23,305 nucleotides of DNA from positions 1-23,305 of the forward strand of contig DATHVI010000024.1 in the NCBI GenBank assembly GCA_035461385.1. The letters run 5' to 3'. A model generated the notes under the pieces. The model saw only the letters and a program-made list of their open reading frames with translations, was not told where the DNA came from and did no database searches. A program made the position numbers and the translations under genes. Shown here piece by piece: positions 7,851 through 15,514 of this stretch (position 1 is the stretch's first letter; each line of letters starts with the position of its first letter). The stretch is from DATHVI01 sp035461385 (GTDB lineage Bacteria; Actinomycetota; Thermoleophilia; Solirubrobacterales; 70-9).

Positions 7851-7886
7851 ATGACTCCGCGAGGCACCGCCGAGGTGATGACCTGA
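7851..7886 (+). CDS. Possible 11-codon micro-ORF between pheS and pheT
   Basis: ATG 7851 opens MTPRGTAEVMT, ending at TGA 7884-7886, whose last base is the first base of the pheT ATG (TGATG). It occupies almost the whole 37-nt gap and contains the pheT Shine-Dalgarno. It could let ribosomes coming from pheS re-initiate at pheT, but it is short enough to be chance. Confidence 0.25.
   Translation: MTPRGTAEVMT
7872..7878 (+). promoter_or_regulatory. Strong Shine-Dalgarno of pheT
   Basis: GAGGTGA, an excellent match to the anti-Shine-Dalgarno of 16S rRNA, lies 7 nt before ATG 7886. It supports that start for pheT and shows that this organism uses canonical ribosome binding inside operons. Confidence 0.75.
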
Positions 7887-10345
7887 TGCGAGTCCCGTTC
7901 TCATGGATGCGCGAGTACTGCGACCCCGGGCTCGAGGTCGACGAGGTCGCCGAGCTGCTGTCGATGCGCGCGGTCGAGGTCGAGCGCGTGATCCGGGTCG
8001 GTGCGCCCTCGCCGCAAGGGTTCGTCGTCGGCCTGGTGCTCTCGGCCGAGCAGCACCCCAACGCCGACCGGCTGTCGGTGTGCGAGGTCGACACCGGCGA
8101 GGCGACGCGGACGATCGTCTGCGGCGCCCCGAATGTCGCCGCGGGGCAGACGGTGCCCGTCGCCCTCCCCGGGGCGGTGCTCCCCGGCGGCCGGCAGCTC
8201 GGCCGCGCGAAGCTCCGCGGCGTCGTCTCCGACGGGATGATCCTCTCCGAGACCGAGCTCGAGGTCGGCGACGACGCGGCCGGGATCATGGTGCTCGGCG
8301 ACGGCGCGGCCGCCGGAACGCCGCTGGCCGACGTCCTCCCGATCTCCGAGTCCGTCCTCGACCTCGAGCTGAACCCGAACCGCTCCGACTGCCTGGGCGT
8401 CTACGGGGTCGCCCGCGAGCTGCACGCGATCACCGGCGCGCCGCTCGCGCCCGCGCCGTGGTCCGAGGACGCGGAGGCCGACGGCGACGGCGAGGTCGGC
8501 GACTACGCGTCGGTCAGCGTCGAGGTCCCGGAGCTCTGCCCGCGGTTCACCGCCCGGGCGTTCTCCGAGGTCGCGATCGGCCCCTCGCCGGCGTGGCTCA
8601 AGGCCCGCCTCGTCGCCGCGGGCCAGCGGCCGATCTCGAACGTCGTCGACATCACCAACTACGTGATGCTGATGACCGCCCAGCCGCTTCACGCCTTCGA
8701 CCTCGACCGGCTCCCAGGCGGCGAGGTGATCGTCCGCCGGGCTCGTGACGGCGAGACGATGACGACCCTCGACGGGGTCGAGCGGACCTTCGACCGCGAG
8801 ACCGTGCTCGTCTGCGACCGCGACCGCCCATCGGGGATCGCCGGGATCATGGGCGGCCAGGTGTCCGAGGTCTCCGCTGAGACGACCCGCGTCCTGCTCG
8901 AGGTCGCGACCTGGGACGGGGTCAACATCCTCCGTACCTCGAGCATGCTCGGCCTGCGCTCGGAGGCTTCGACCCGGTTCGAGAAGCAGCTCCACCCCGA
9001 GCTCGCGATCCGGGGCCAGCGGATCGCCTCGCGGCTGATTGTCGAGCTCTGCGGCGCCCGGCTCCTCCCGGGGACGATCGACGAGGCCGCCGAGATCCCT
9101 GCGCCGCACGCGATCTCGCTCCACGGCGCCCGGCTCGACTCGCTGCTCGGCGTCCACGTCGACCGCGAGGAGGCGATCGAGCACCTCGAGCGGCTCGAAT
9201 TCGAGGTCGAGCCGGACGGCGAGGACGACCTGCGGGCGACCGTCCCCGTCCACCGCCACTACGACGTCACCCGCGAGGCCGACCTGGTCGAGGAGGTCGG
9301 CCGCCTGCACGGGTTCGACCGGTTGCCGCGGACGCTGCCCGAGCACGCCGATCGGGTCGGCGGGCTCAGCCGCGAGCAGGCGCTCCGCCGCCGGGCCGAG
9401 GATGCGATGCGCGACCTCGGCGCCTGCGAGATCGTCTCCTGGTCGCTGGCCGCGCCCGACCTTCCCGACCGGCTGCGCCTGCCGGAGGGCGATCCCCGCC
9501 GCGACGCGATCGCGACCGACAACCCGCTCACCGCCGAGCAGGTGGCGATGCGGACGAGCCTCGTCGGCGGGCTGCTCGACGCAGCTCGCCACAACCTCGC
9601 CCGCGACGCCGACCGCGTGCTGCTGTTCGAGTCGGGTCGCGCCTATCTGCGCGCCGCCGGGCCCGCCGAGGGGGGCGAGCTCGCCGGCGCGTTCGCCGGT
9701 GAGCTGCCGCCGCCGGCGTGCGAGCCGCACCGGATCGGCTGCCTCGCCGTCGGCGCCGTGGCGCCGACGGCGTGGCGCCGGGAGGCCCGCCCGGTCGACT
9801 TCTACGACGCCAAGGGCCTGCTCGAGGCGCTCTGCTCCCGGCTCGGGGCGCCGCTCGAGCTCGTGCCCGCGAGTGAGCCGTTCCTGCACCCCGGCCGCAC
9901 CGCCCGGATCGCGATCGACGGGCGGGAGAGCGGCTGGGTCGGCGAGCTCCACCCCCTGGTCGCGCGCGAATGGGACCTCCCCGGGGGCGCCGGGTTCGAG
10001 GTCGACCTTGCGCCGCTCGTCGCCGCGTCGCGGTTCGGCCGCGAGCGCTACGAGGATGTCACCACCTACCCCGCGGTGCTCCAGGACCTCGCGGTGGTCG
10101 TCGCCGAGGACGTTCCGGCCGAGCGAGTTCGCGCGGCGGTGCTCGAGGGCGGCGACGAGCTGCTCGCCGACGCCGAGCTCTTCGACCTCTACCGGGGCGA
10201 GCAGGTGGGGGAGGGGCGCAAGAGCCTCGCGCTGCGGCTCGAGTTCCGCGCCCCCGACCGGACGCTGACCGACGACGACGTCGCCGAGCGCCGCGAGGCG
10301 ATCAAGCGGGCGCTGGCCGGGATCGGGGGGTCACTGCGTGAGTGA
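7886..10345 (+). CDS. pheT: Phenylalanyl-tRNA synthetase beta subunit
   Basis: The 819-residue partner of PheS, of usual length. In order: the N-terminal MRVPFSWMREYC; an EMAP-II-like tRNA-binding domain (about 45-150, with HPNADRLSVCEVD and GAPNVAAGQ); a B3/B4 editing domain (about 210-380, with SNVVDITNYVMLMTAQPLHAFD); a B5 domain (about 405-480, with VHRHYDVTREADLVEEVGRLHG); a catalytic-like core; and a C-terminal FDX-ACB anticodon-binding domain (about 725-815, starting DVTTYPAVLQDLAVVV). The B3/B4 domain hydrolyses Tyr-tRNA-Phe in characterised enzymes. It starts at ATG 7886 behind a strong Shine-Dalgarno and its end overlaps argC by 8 nt, so the tRNA-synthetase and arginine genes may be co-transcribed. 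Confidence 0.97.
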   Translation: MRVPFSWMREYCDPGLEVDEVAELLSMRAVEVERVIRVGAPSPQGFVVGLVLSAEQHPNADRLSVCEVDTGEATRTIVCGAPNVAAGQTVPVALPGAVLPGGRQLGRAKLRGVVSDGMILSETELEVGDDAAGIMVLGDGAAAGTPLADVLPISESVLDLELNPNRSDCLGVYGVARELHAITGAPLAPAPWSEDAEADGDGEVGDYASVSVEVPELCPRFTARAFSEVAIGPSPAWLKARLVAAGQRPISNVVDITNYVMLMTAQPLHAFDLDRLPGGEVIVRRARDGETMTTLDGVERTFDRETVLVCDRDRPSGIAGIMGGQVSEVSAETTRVLLEVATWDGVNILRTSSMLGLRSEASTRFEKQLHPELAIRGQRIASRLIVELCGARLLPGTIDEAAEIPAPHAISLHGARLDSLLGVHVDREEAIEHLERLEFEVEPDGEDDLRATVPVHRHYDVTREADLVEEVGRLHGFDRLPRTLPEHADRVGGLSREQALRRRAEDAMRDLGACEIVSWSLAAPDLPDRLRLPEGDPRRDAIATDNPLTAEQVAMRTSLVGGLLDAARHNLARDADRVLLFESGRAYLRAAGPAEGGELAGAFAGELPPPACEPHRIGCLAVGAVAPTAWRREARPVDFYDAKGLLEALCSRLGAPLELVPASEPFLHPGRTARIAIDGRESGWVGELHPLVAREWDLPGGAGFEVDLAPLVAASRFGRERYEDVTTYPAVLQDLAVVVAEDVPAERVRAAVLEGGDELLADAELFDLYRGEQVGEGRKSLALRLEFRAPDRTLTDDDVAERREAIKRALAGIGGSLRE

Positions 10346-11372
10346 GCCGCCGGTGCAGCCGCTCGCCGCCGACCCGGCCGCCCGGGTGATCGTCGCCGGC
10401 GCCTCGGGGTTCGCCGGGGCTCTCGCCGCCGAGCTCGCCTGGCGCCATCCCCGGCTCGAGCTCGTCGCGATCACCGCCCGGGCGGACGCCGGCAAGCCCC
10501 TGACCGAGCTCTACCCCCGCTATCGCGTCCCGCTCGAGCTCGCCGAGCTCGACCTTTCGAGGCTCGACGGAATCGACGCCGCGATCGTCGCCTACCCGCA
10601 CGGGGCGGCGGCGCCGGTGGTCGCGGAGATGCGAGGGCTGGGGATCCAGGTCGTCGACCTCTCGGCTGACTTCCGGCTCCGCGACCTGCCGACCTACGAG
10701 CGCTGGTACGGCCCGCACGGCGAGCCCGACCTGCTCGAGAGCGCCGCCTACGGCCTCACCGAGCTCCACCGCGAGCGCGTCCGCGAGGCCGAGCTCGTCG
10801 CCAACCCGGGCTGCTACCCGACCGCGGCGCTGCTCGCGCTCGCTCCGCTCGCCGAGCGCGGACTGATCGCGAGCGCGGTGATCGACGCCAAGTCGGGGGT
10901 ATCCGGCGCCGGGCGGGGAGGAGGGGACCGCCTCCACTTCGTCAACGTCGATGAGAACTTCGCCCCCTACGGCACCGACGGGCACCGGCATGGCCCCGAG
11001 ATCGACCAGGAGCTCGCCGCGCTCGGATACGACGGCGGCGCGACCTTCGTCCCCCACCTGCTGCCGCTCGACCAGGGCCTGCTCGCGACCTGCTACGCCG
11101 AGCTCGCCGAGCCGCTCGACGGCGACCGGCTGCGTTCGCTCTACGACGACCGCTACCGGGACGAGCCGTTCGTCGAGGTGCTGTCCCGGCCGCCGGGGGT
11201 GCGCGAGGTCCGGGACACCAACCTCTGCCGGGTCCACGCGACGCCATCGGCGGACGGCCGCCGAGTCGTCGCGTTCGCGGCGATCGACAACCTCTGGAAG
11301 GGCGCCTCGGGCCAGGCGATCCAGAACCTCAACCTGATGCTCGGCCTGCCGGAGACGGAGGGGTTACGGTGA
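10338..11372 (+). CDS. argC: N-acetyl-gamma-glutamyl-phosphate reductase
   Basis: A cytoplasmic NADPH-dependent reductase of 344 residues that converts N-acetylglutamyl-5-phosphate to N-acetylglutamate semialdehyde, the third step to ornithine. The Rossmann nucleotide-binding motif is VIVAGASGFAGALAAEL (about 17-33). The active-site Cys159 is in NPGCYPTAAL. SGVSGAGR, the His-containing YGTDGHRHGPEI and the C-terminal IDNLWKGASGQAIQN are all family hallmarks. The start is GTG 10338, overlapping the end of pheT by 8 nt, with a G-rich stretch (10323-10328) about 9 nt upstream as possible Shine-Dalgarno. The first 15 residues are an unconserved extension. Its TGA overlaps the argJ GTG by 4 nt. 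Confidence 0.97.
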   Translation: MSEPPVQPLAADPAARVIVAGASGFAGALAAELAWRHPRLELVAITARADAGKPLTELYPRYRVPLELAELDLSRLDGIDAAIVAYPHGAAAPVVAEMRGLGIQVVDLSADFRLRDLPTYERWYGPHGEPDLLESAAYGLTELHRERVREAELVANPGCYPTAALLALAPLAERGLIASAVIDAKSGVSGAGRGGGDRLHFVNVDENFAPYGTDGHRHGPEIDQELAALGYDGGATFVPHLLPLDQGLLATCYAELAEPLDGDRLRSLYDDRYRDEPFVEVLSRPPGVREVRDTNLCRVHATPSADGRRVVAFAAIDNLWKGASGQAIQNLNLMLGLPETEGLR

Positions 11373-12535
11373 GTCGGGCGGGCACGGCGGCGTTCCTGCG
11401 CTCGCGCTGGGTCAGCTCCCCGGAGGGGGTCGAGGAGCTCGATCCGGCCGAGCTCGCCCCGGGGTTCCGGGCGGCGGGCGTCGCGGCGGGGATCAAGCCG
11501 TCGGGCAAGGCCGACCTCGGGATCGTCGCCGCCGACGCCGCGGCCGCCTCGTCGGTGCTCCTGACCCGCAACGCCGCGCCCGCAGCGCCGGTCAGGGTCT
11601 GCCGCGAGCGCTGCGAGCTCGGGTCGCTGCGGGCCGCGGTCGTCAACTCCGGCAACGCAAACGCGGCCACCGGCGAGGGCGGCTACCGCGACGCGGTCCG
11701 GATCCAGGAGGCGGCGGCTGCCGAGCTCGGGCTCGACCCCGCCGCGGTCGCGGTCGCCTCGACGGGGGTGATCGGTGAGCCGCTCCCCGCCGGCGGGATC
11801 GAGGCGGCGATCGCCGCCGCCGTCGCGGGTCTCGACGCCAGTGGCGGTCGCGACTTCGAGCGCGCGATCATGACCACCGACCGGGGGCCGAAGCAGTGCA
11901 CGCTGCGCGCCGGCGGGGTGACGATCTCCGCCCAGGCGAAGGGCGCCGGGATGATCGAGCCCGGCTTTGCGACGATGCTCTGCTTCGTGCAGACCGACGC
12001 CCACTTGCCCGATCCCGAGCCGGCGCTGCGCGCCGCGGCGGCCGGATCGTTCGAGCGGATCACGGTCGACGGCCAGATGTCGACCAACGACATGGTGATG
12101 CTCCAGGCGACCGGCGCCGCCGGCCGGCCGCTGCCGCCGGGGCTGCTCGACGCCGTGCTGCTCCAGCTCGCGCTCGAGATCGTCGCCGATGGCGAGGGGG
12201 CGACGCGAGCCGCCCGGGTCGAGGTCACCGGCGCGGCGAGCGCCGACGAGGCGGAGCGGGCCGCGCGCGCGATCGCCAACTCGCCGCTGGTCAAGACCGC
12301 GCTCTACGGCCGCGACCCGAACTGGGGCCGGATCGCTCAGGCGACCGGGATGGCCCTCGCGGGCGCCGAGCTCCCCGAGCCGGGGCCGGATTGGATCGAC
12401 GCCGCAGAGCTCGGCTCCGACCTCTCGGAGGCCGAGGTCGGCGTCGACCTCGGCCGCGGCGACGCGGCCGCGCACGTCTTCTTCTCCGACCTCACGCCGG
12501 AGTACGTGCGGATCAATTCGGAGTACACGTCATAA
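11369..12535 (+). CDS. argJ: Glutamate N-acetyltransferase / ornithine acetyltransferase
   Basis: A 388-residue member of the ArgJ (DmpA/Ntn-like) family. It moves the acetyl group from N-acetylornithine to glutamate, which makes the pathway cyclic; some members also use acetyl-CoA. The precursor cleaves itself before a conserved Thr, here Thr202 in MIEPGFATMLCF. Other signatures are AAVVNSGNANAATG, VASTGVIGEPLP, MTTDRGPKQC, VDGQMSTNDMV, NSPLVKTALYGRDPNWGRI and the C-terminal YVRINSEYTS. Whether it is mono- or bifunctional cannot be told from sequence, and no argA is visible. The start GTG 11369 overlaps argC by 4 nt and has a strong GGAGGGG Shine-Dalgarno 5 nt away. Confidence 0.96.
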   Translation: MSRAGTAAFLRSRWVSSPEGVEELDPAELAPGFRAAGVAAGIKPSGKADLGIVAADAAAASSVLLTRNAAPAAPVRVCRERCELGSLRAAVVNSGNANAATGEGGYRDAVRIQEAAAAELGLDPAAVAVASTGVIGEPLPAGGIEAAIAAAVAGLDASGGRDFERAIMTTDRGPKQCTLRAGGVTISAQAKGAGMIEPGFATMLCFVQTDAHLPDPEPALRAAAAGSFERITVDGQMSTNDMVMLQATGAAGRPLPPGLLDAVLLQLALEIVADGEGATRAARVEVTGAASADEAERAARAIANSPLVKTALYGRDPNWGRIAQATGMALAGAELPEPGPDWIDAAELGSDLSEAEVGVDLGRGDAAAHVFFSDLTPEYVRINSEYTS

Positions 12536-12640
12536 ATGCCCGCCGCCTCCTCCGCTCCCGCAGGAACACCTTTCCCTCGCCTTCGGCTCGGGTCTTCCAT
12601 TCTGCTCCCGCGTCCGGGGGCGGCGGGGTTGAGGTCATGA
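12536..12640 (+). CDS. Candidate 34-codon sORF bridging argJ and argB
   Basis: ATG 12536 follows the argJ TAA directly (TAAATG), and the frame ends at TGA 12638-12640, overlapping the argB ATG in an ATGA arrangement. It fills the argJ-argB gap exactly. The predicted peptide is Pro/Ala/Ser/Arg rich with no recognisable motif or signal. About a third of its codons end in A or T, far more than in neighbouring arg genes, which argues against long-standing protein coding. It may serve only to pass ribosomes from argJ to argB, or be chance. Confidence 0.3.
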   Translation: MPAASSAPAGTPFPRLRLGSSILLPRPGAAGLRS

Positions 12641-13503
12641 CGGCACCGGAGCGCAGCACAGACCAAGTCGCAAGCGTCGCGACGCTGCTCGAGGCGCTGC
12701 CGTACATCCGCGAGTTCCACGGCCGCCGGGTGGTGATCAAGTACGGCGGCGCGGCGATGCGCGAGGAGGCGCTCCGCGACGCGTTCGCGACCGACGTCGT
12801 CCTGCTCAAGTACGTCGGGCTCAACCCGGTGATCGTCCACGGCGGAGGGCCGGACATCACCAGCTATATGGAGCGGCTCGGGATGGAGGTGAAGTTCGTC
12901 GAGGGCGTCCGCGTCTCCGACCCGGAGACGGTCGAGGTCGCGAAGATGGTCCTGCTCGGCAAGGTCAACTCCGACATCGTCAGCCGGCTCAACCGCCACG
13001 GCCAGCCGGCGGTCGGCCTCAGCGGCGAGGATGGGAGCCTGTTCGAGGTCAGCCCCCATCCCGACGCCGAGCGGGTCGGGTTCGTCGGCGAGATCGACCG
13101 CGTCGACGTCGACGTGCTCAACCACATCGCCGAGGACTACATCCCGGTCGTCGCCTCGGCCGGCGCCGACCGCGAGGGCGCTTCATACAACGTCAACGCC
13201 GACACCGCCGCCGGCAAGGTCGCCGCCGCGCTCCGCGCCTACAAGGCGATCTTCCTCACCGACGTCGCCGGTTGGCTCGCCGACCCCGACGACGAGGCGT
13301 CGCTGATCTCGACCGCGACCGTCGACGAGGTCACGGCCGCGCTCGAGCGGATCGGAGGCGGGATGAAGCCGAAGCTCAAGGCCTGCGTCGAAGCGATCGC
13401 CGGCGGGGTCCAGTCGGCGCACATCATCGATGGCCGCCGTGCCCACAGCCTGCTGCTGGAGCTGTTCACCGACGCCGGGATCGGGACGAAGGTCACGCCG
13501 TGA
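12637..13503 (+). CDS. argB: Acetylglutamate kinase
   Basis: A 288-residue amino-acid-kinase-family enzyme that phosphorylates N-acetylglutamate with ATP, the controlling step of the pathway. Motifs in order: VVIKYGGAAM with Lys35, NPVIVHGGGPDI, SYNVNADTAAGKVAAAL and FLTDVAGWL. The N-terminal helix (ASVATLLEALPYIREFHG) and the C-terminal GGGMKPKL...AHIIDGRRAHSLLLELFTDAGIGT resemble the arginine-inhibited hexameric class, so feedback inhibition by arginine is likely (inference). ATG 12637 is the only canonical start near the expected N-terminus. The purine-rich sequence just before it is close to the start, so Shine-Dalgarno use is unclear and coupling to upstream translation is possible. The end overlaps argD by 4 nt. 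Confidence 0.96.
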   Translation: MTAPERSTDQVASVATLLEALPYIREFHGRRVVIKYGGAAMREEALRDAFATDVVLLKYVGLNPVIVHGGGPDITSYMERLGMEVKFVEGVRVSDPETVEVAKMVLLGKVNSDIVSRLNRHGQPAVGLSGEDGSLFEVSPHPDAERVGFVGEIDRVDVDVLNHIAEDYIPVVASAGADREGASYNVNADTAAGKVAAALRAYKAIFLTDVAGWLADPDDEASLISTATVDEVTAALERIGGGMKPKLKACVEAIAGGVQSAHIIDGRRAHSLLLELFTDAGIGTKVTP

Positions 13504-14681
13504 CCGGCGTCGATGAGCTCCAGGAGCTCGAGGCGCGCTACGCGATGCCCACCTACGCCCGGGCACCGGTCGAGTTCGTCCGCGGGCAGGGGGCCTGGCT
13601 GTGGGACTCGGAGGGCCGCGAGTACCTCGACTTCTTCGCCGGGCTCTCGGTCCACAACGCCGGCCACTGCCACCCGCTGATCGTCGACGCGATCCGCGAG
13701 CAGGCGGGGCGGCTCGCGGGGAGCTCGAACCTGTTCTATTCCGAGCCGGCGCTGCGGCTGTCGGAGCGGCTCGCCGAGTCGAGCCTCGGCGGGCGGGCCT
13801 TCATCGCCAACACCGGCACCGAGGCGAACGAATGCGCGATCAAGCTCGTCCGCAAGCACGCCCATGGGCGCGGGATCGAGCGGCCGGAGATCGTCGTCTT
13901 GGACCACGCCTTCCACGGCCGCACGCTCGGCTCGCTCGCGGCGACCCCGCGGCTCGCGCGCGAGGACCTGTTCGGCCCGCTTCCGGCCGGCTTCGTCACC
14001 GTGCCCCGGGACGATCCCGACGCGCTGACCGCGGCGGTCGGCGAGCGGACCGCGGCGGTGATGATCGAGCCGATCCAGGGCGAAGCCGGCGTGTTCCCGG
14101 TCGCCGAGCAGGTGATCGCCGCCGCCCGCGAGGCCTGCGACGCGGCGGGCGCGCTGCTCGTCTTCGACGAGATCCAGACCGGGATCGGGAGGACCGGGAC
14201 GCTGTGGGCATACGAGCAGCTCCCGGTCACGCCCGATCTGATCACCGCCGGCAAGGCGCTCGGGGGCGGACTTCCCGTCGCCGCGGTCGTCAGCAACTCC
14301 GAGCTCGGTGACGTCCTCGGCCGCGGCGACCATGGCTCGACCTTCGCCGGCGGCCCGATCGCCGCCCGCGCGGCGCTCGCGGCGCTGAGCGTGATCGATG
14401 ATCCGAAGCTGCTCGCCCGGGTCGCGAGCCTCGGCGGCCGCTTCATCGCCGGCCTCGCCGCGCTCGACGGGATCGCCGGCGTTCGCGGCCGTGGCCTGAT
14501 GGTCGGCGCCGACCTTGCCGAGGGCCTCGACGCGGCGGGGGTCGCCGGCCGCTGCCTCGACGCCGGCCTGGTCGTCAACGTCCCCGGGCCGGGGATGCTC
14601 CGCTTCCTGCCACCGCTCGTCGTCGGCGAGGCGGAGGTCGACGAGGCGCTTCGGCGGCTCGGCGCCGCGCTGGCCGGCTGA
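13500..14681 (+). CDS. argD: Acetylornithine aminotransferase
   Basis: A class III PLP-dependent aminotransferase of 393 residues that converts N-acetylglutamate semialdehyde and glutamate to N-acetylornithine and 2-oxoglutarate. It begins with YAMPTYARAPVEFVRGQG. Other family features are FFAGLSVHNAGHCHP, ANTGTEANECAIKLVRKHA, HAFHGRTLGSLAAT, EPIQGEAGV, LVFDEIQTGIGRTGTLWAYE and the PLP lysine Lys252 in ITAGKALGGGLP. Some relatives also act on succinyl-diaminopimelate in lysine synthesis, which cannot be excluded. GTG 13500 overlaps the argB TGA by 4 nt. It is the last arg gene in the window; argF, argR, argG and argH are not seen next to it, where the cluster gives way to the repeat-tail proteins. 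Confidence 0.95.
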   Translation: MTGVDELQELEARYAMPTYARAPVEFVRGQGAWLWDSEGREYLDFFAGLSVHNAGHCHPLIVDAIREQAGRLAGSSNLFYSEPALRLSERLAESSLGGRAFIANTGTEANECAIKLVRKHAHGRGIERPEIVVLDHAFHGRTLGSLAATPRLAREDLFGPLPAGFVTVPRDDPDALTAAVGERTAAVMIEPIQGEAGVFPVAEQVIAAAREACDAAGALLVFDEIQTGIGRTGTLWAYEQLPVTPDLITAGKALGGGLPVAAVVSNSELGDVLGRGDHGSTFAGGPIAARAALAALSVIDDPKLLARVASLGGRFIAGLAALDGIAGVRGRGLMVGADLAEGLDAAGVAGRCLDAGLVVNVPGPGMLRFLPPLVVGEAEVDEALRRLGAALAG

Positions 14682-14693
14682 GCGATCCGGGCC

Positions 14694-14725
14694 GCCCCGG
14701 CGAGCTTCCCTTCGTCCGCCGGGGC
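14694..14725. repeat. Perfect 9-bp inverted repeat downstream of argD
   Basis: GCCCCGGCG (14694-14702) and CGCCGGGGC (14717-14725) are exact inverted repeats around a 14-nt loop, starting 13 nt after the argD stop. No T-run follows. It could be a U-less terminator for the arg operon, or an operator, since it covers the -35 region of the TAGGGT promoter that begins 4 nt later. Confidence 0.6.
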
Positions 14726-14728
14726 GCG

Positions 14729-14734
14729 TAGGGT
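14729..14734 (+). promoter_or_regulatory. Likely -10 box TAGGGT, leaderless architecture
   Basis: TAGGGT fits the actinobacterial TANNNT -10 pattern and lies 7 nt before ATG 14742, so the transcript of the first repeat-tail protein would start at or beside its start codon. The would-be -35 hexamer (TTCCCT, 14706-14711) is weak and lies inside the loop of the inverted repeat. Confidence 0.55.
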
Positions 14735-14741
14735 CCCGGGC

Positions 14742-15068
14742 ATGAACGAGGATCCCACCCGCCACATGCAGCCTCCGCCCGATCGTTACTCCGACGATCC
14801 GCGGAGACCGTCGAACCGGACGAAGCTGCTGCTCGCCGTGCTCGTGGCCGCAGTCGTCGGCCTCGGCGTCGCGCTTGTCGTCGTCGCCGCCGGCGACGGC
14901 GACGACGGCGAGACACCGGCTCAGACGGCGCCGGGGACGACGCCGGCCACCGACGTCACCGAGCCGACGACGACCGACACCGACACGACGACGACCGACA
15001 CCGACACCGAAACGACGACGACCGAGACCGACACGGACGGCGGCAGCGGAGGGGTCGAGGCGCCCTGA
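14742..15068 (+). CDS. Small single-pass membrane protein with Thr/Asp-rich repeat tail (paralogue A)
   Basis: A 108-residue protein of unknown function. A short N-terminus (DPTRHMQPPP) is followed by SNRTKLLLAVLV, the start of one membrane helix (about residues 27-50). A tail of about 58 residues is built almost only from Thr, Asp, Glu, Pro and Gly, with tandem TDTDT/TTTTDTDTE units. With positive residues before the helix, the tail should face outside, where Thr-rich stretches are often glycosylated or span the wall (inference). It is a clear paralogue of the next gene: the N-terminal DPTR.M..PP box, the SNR.KLL motif and the helix align. It probably has its own leaderless promoter and no obvious Shine-Dalgarno. 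I know of no described family for it. Confidence 0.8.
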   Translation: MNEDPTRHMQPPPDRYSDDPRRPSNRTKLLLAVLVAAVVGLGVALVVVAAGDGDDGETPAQTAPGTTPATDVTEPTTTDTDTTTTDTDTETTTTETDTDGGSGGVEAP

Positions 15069-15087
15069 CGGGCCGCCGGGCGGCGAG

Positions 15088-15447
15088 GTGCACGACGACC
15101 CGACACGCCGAATGGACGCTCCGCCGCCCGAGCGCGGCGGGCCGCCACCGCCCCCGGGTCCCGTTGAGCCCGCCGAGCCCGCGCTCTCGAATCGGATCAA
15201 GCTGCTGATCGCCGTCCTCGTCGCGGCGGTGCTCGGCCTCGGGATCGCGCTCGCTGCGATCGCCGCCGACAGTGGCGGCGAACCCGACGTCGTCACCAAC
15301 ACCGAAACCGAGACCAACACCGCGACCGAAACCCAGACCCAGACCGAGACCGAGACGCAGACCGCGACCGAGACCCAGACGCAGACCGAGACGGAAACCG
15401 AGACCGAGACCGAGACGGAGACCGAGACGACGACGGTCGAGGAGTAG
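15088..15447 (+). CDS. Small single-pass membrane protein with Thr/Glu/Gln repeat tail (paralogue B)
   Basis: A 119-residue paralogue of the preceding gene, 19 nt downstream on the same strand. I chose GTG 15088 over ATG 15112 because the first residues then read MHDDPTRRMDAPPP and match MNEDPTRHMQPPP of paralogue A; the later ATG would cut off this conserved box. A proline-rich spacer (about 12-27) leads to SNRIKLLIAVLV and a membrane helix (about 37-60), then a tail of about 58 residues dominated by TE, TQ and TA dipeptides. The tail is encoded by 6-nt units of the GAGACC/GAGACG type, so slippage would change length by whole dipeptides. Function unknown; an envelope-facing spacer or stalk is a reasonable guess. 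Confidence 0.8.
   Translation: MHDDPTRRMDAPPPERGGPPPPPGPVEPAEPALSNRIKLLIAVLVAAVLGLGIALAAIAADSGGEPDVVTNTETETNTATETQTQTETETQTATETQTQTETETETETETETETTTVEE
15299..15440 (+). repeat. Hexanucleotide-type low-complexity tract coding for Thr-Glu/Thr-Gln repeats
   Basis: About 140 bp consist of degenerate 6-nt units (GAGACC, GAGACG, CAGACC, GCGACC) coding for TE, TQ and TA. The last part, from about 15385, is the most regular run of GAGAC units. It is coding repeat within paralogue B, not a CRISPR or intergenic satellite. Because the unit is 6 nt, expansion or contraction keeps the frame. Confidence 0.85.
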
Positions 15448-15514
15448 GCGACCGCGGGTATGCGCCTGGTTCCCACGGTTCGGTCGATGCACGCGCATCC
15501 TGGCCTCCGGGACG

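Noticed and set aside
7901..9952. 683-codon open frame on the minus strand across pheT
   Set aside because: Antisense shadow of pheT; composition rich in Arg, Gly, Asp and Val from codon mirroring, with no motifs.
14950..15440. Repeat tract as a possible CRISPR array
   Set aside because: Units are 6-nt and degenerate with no spacers of constant length, and they lie within coding frames; no cas genes nearby.
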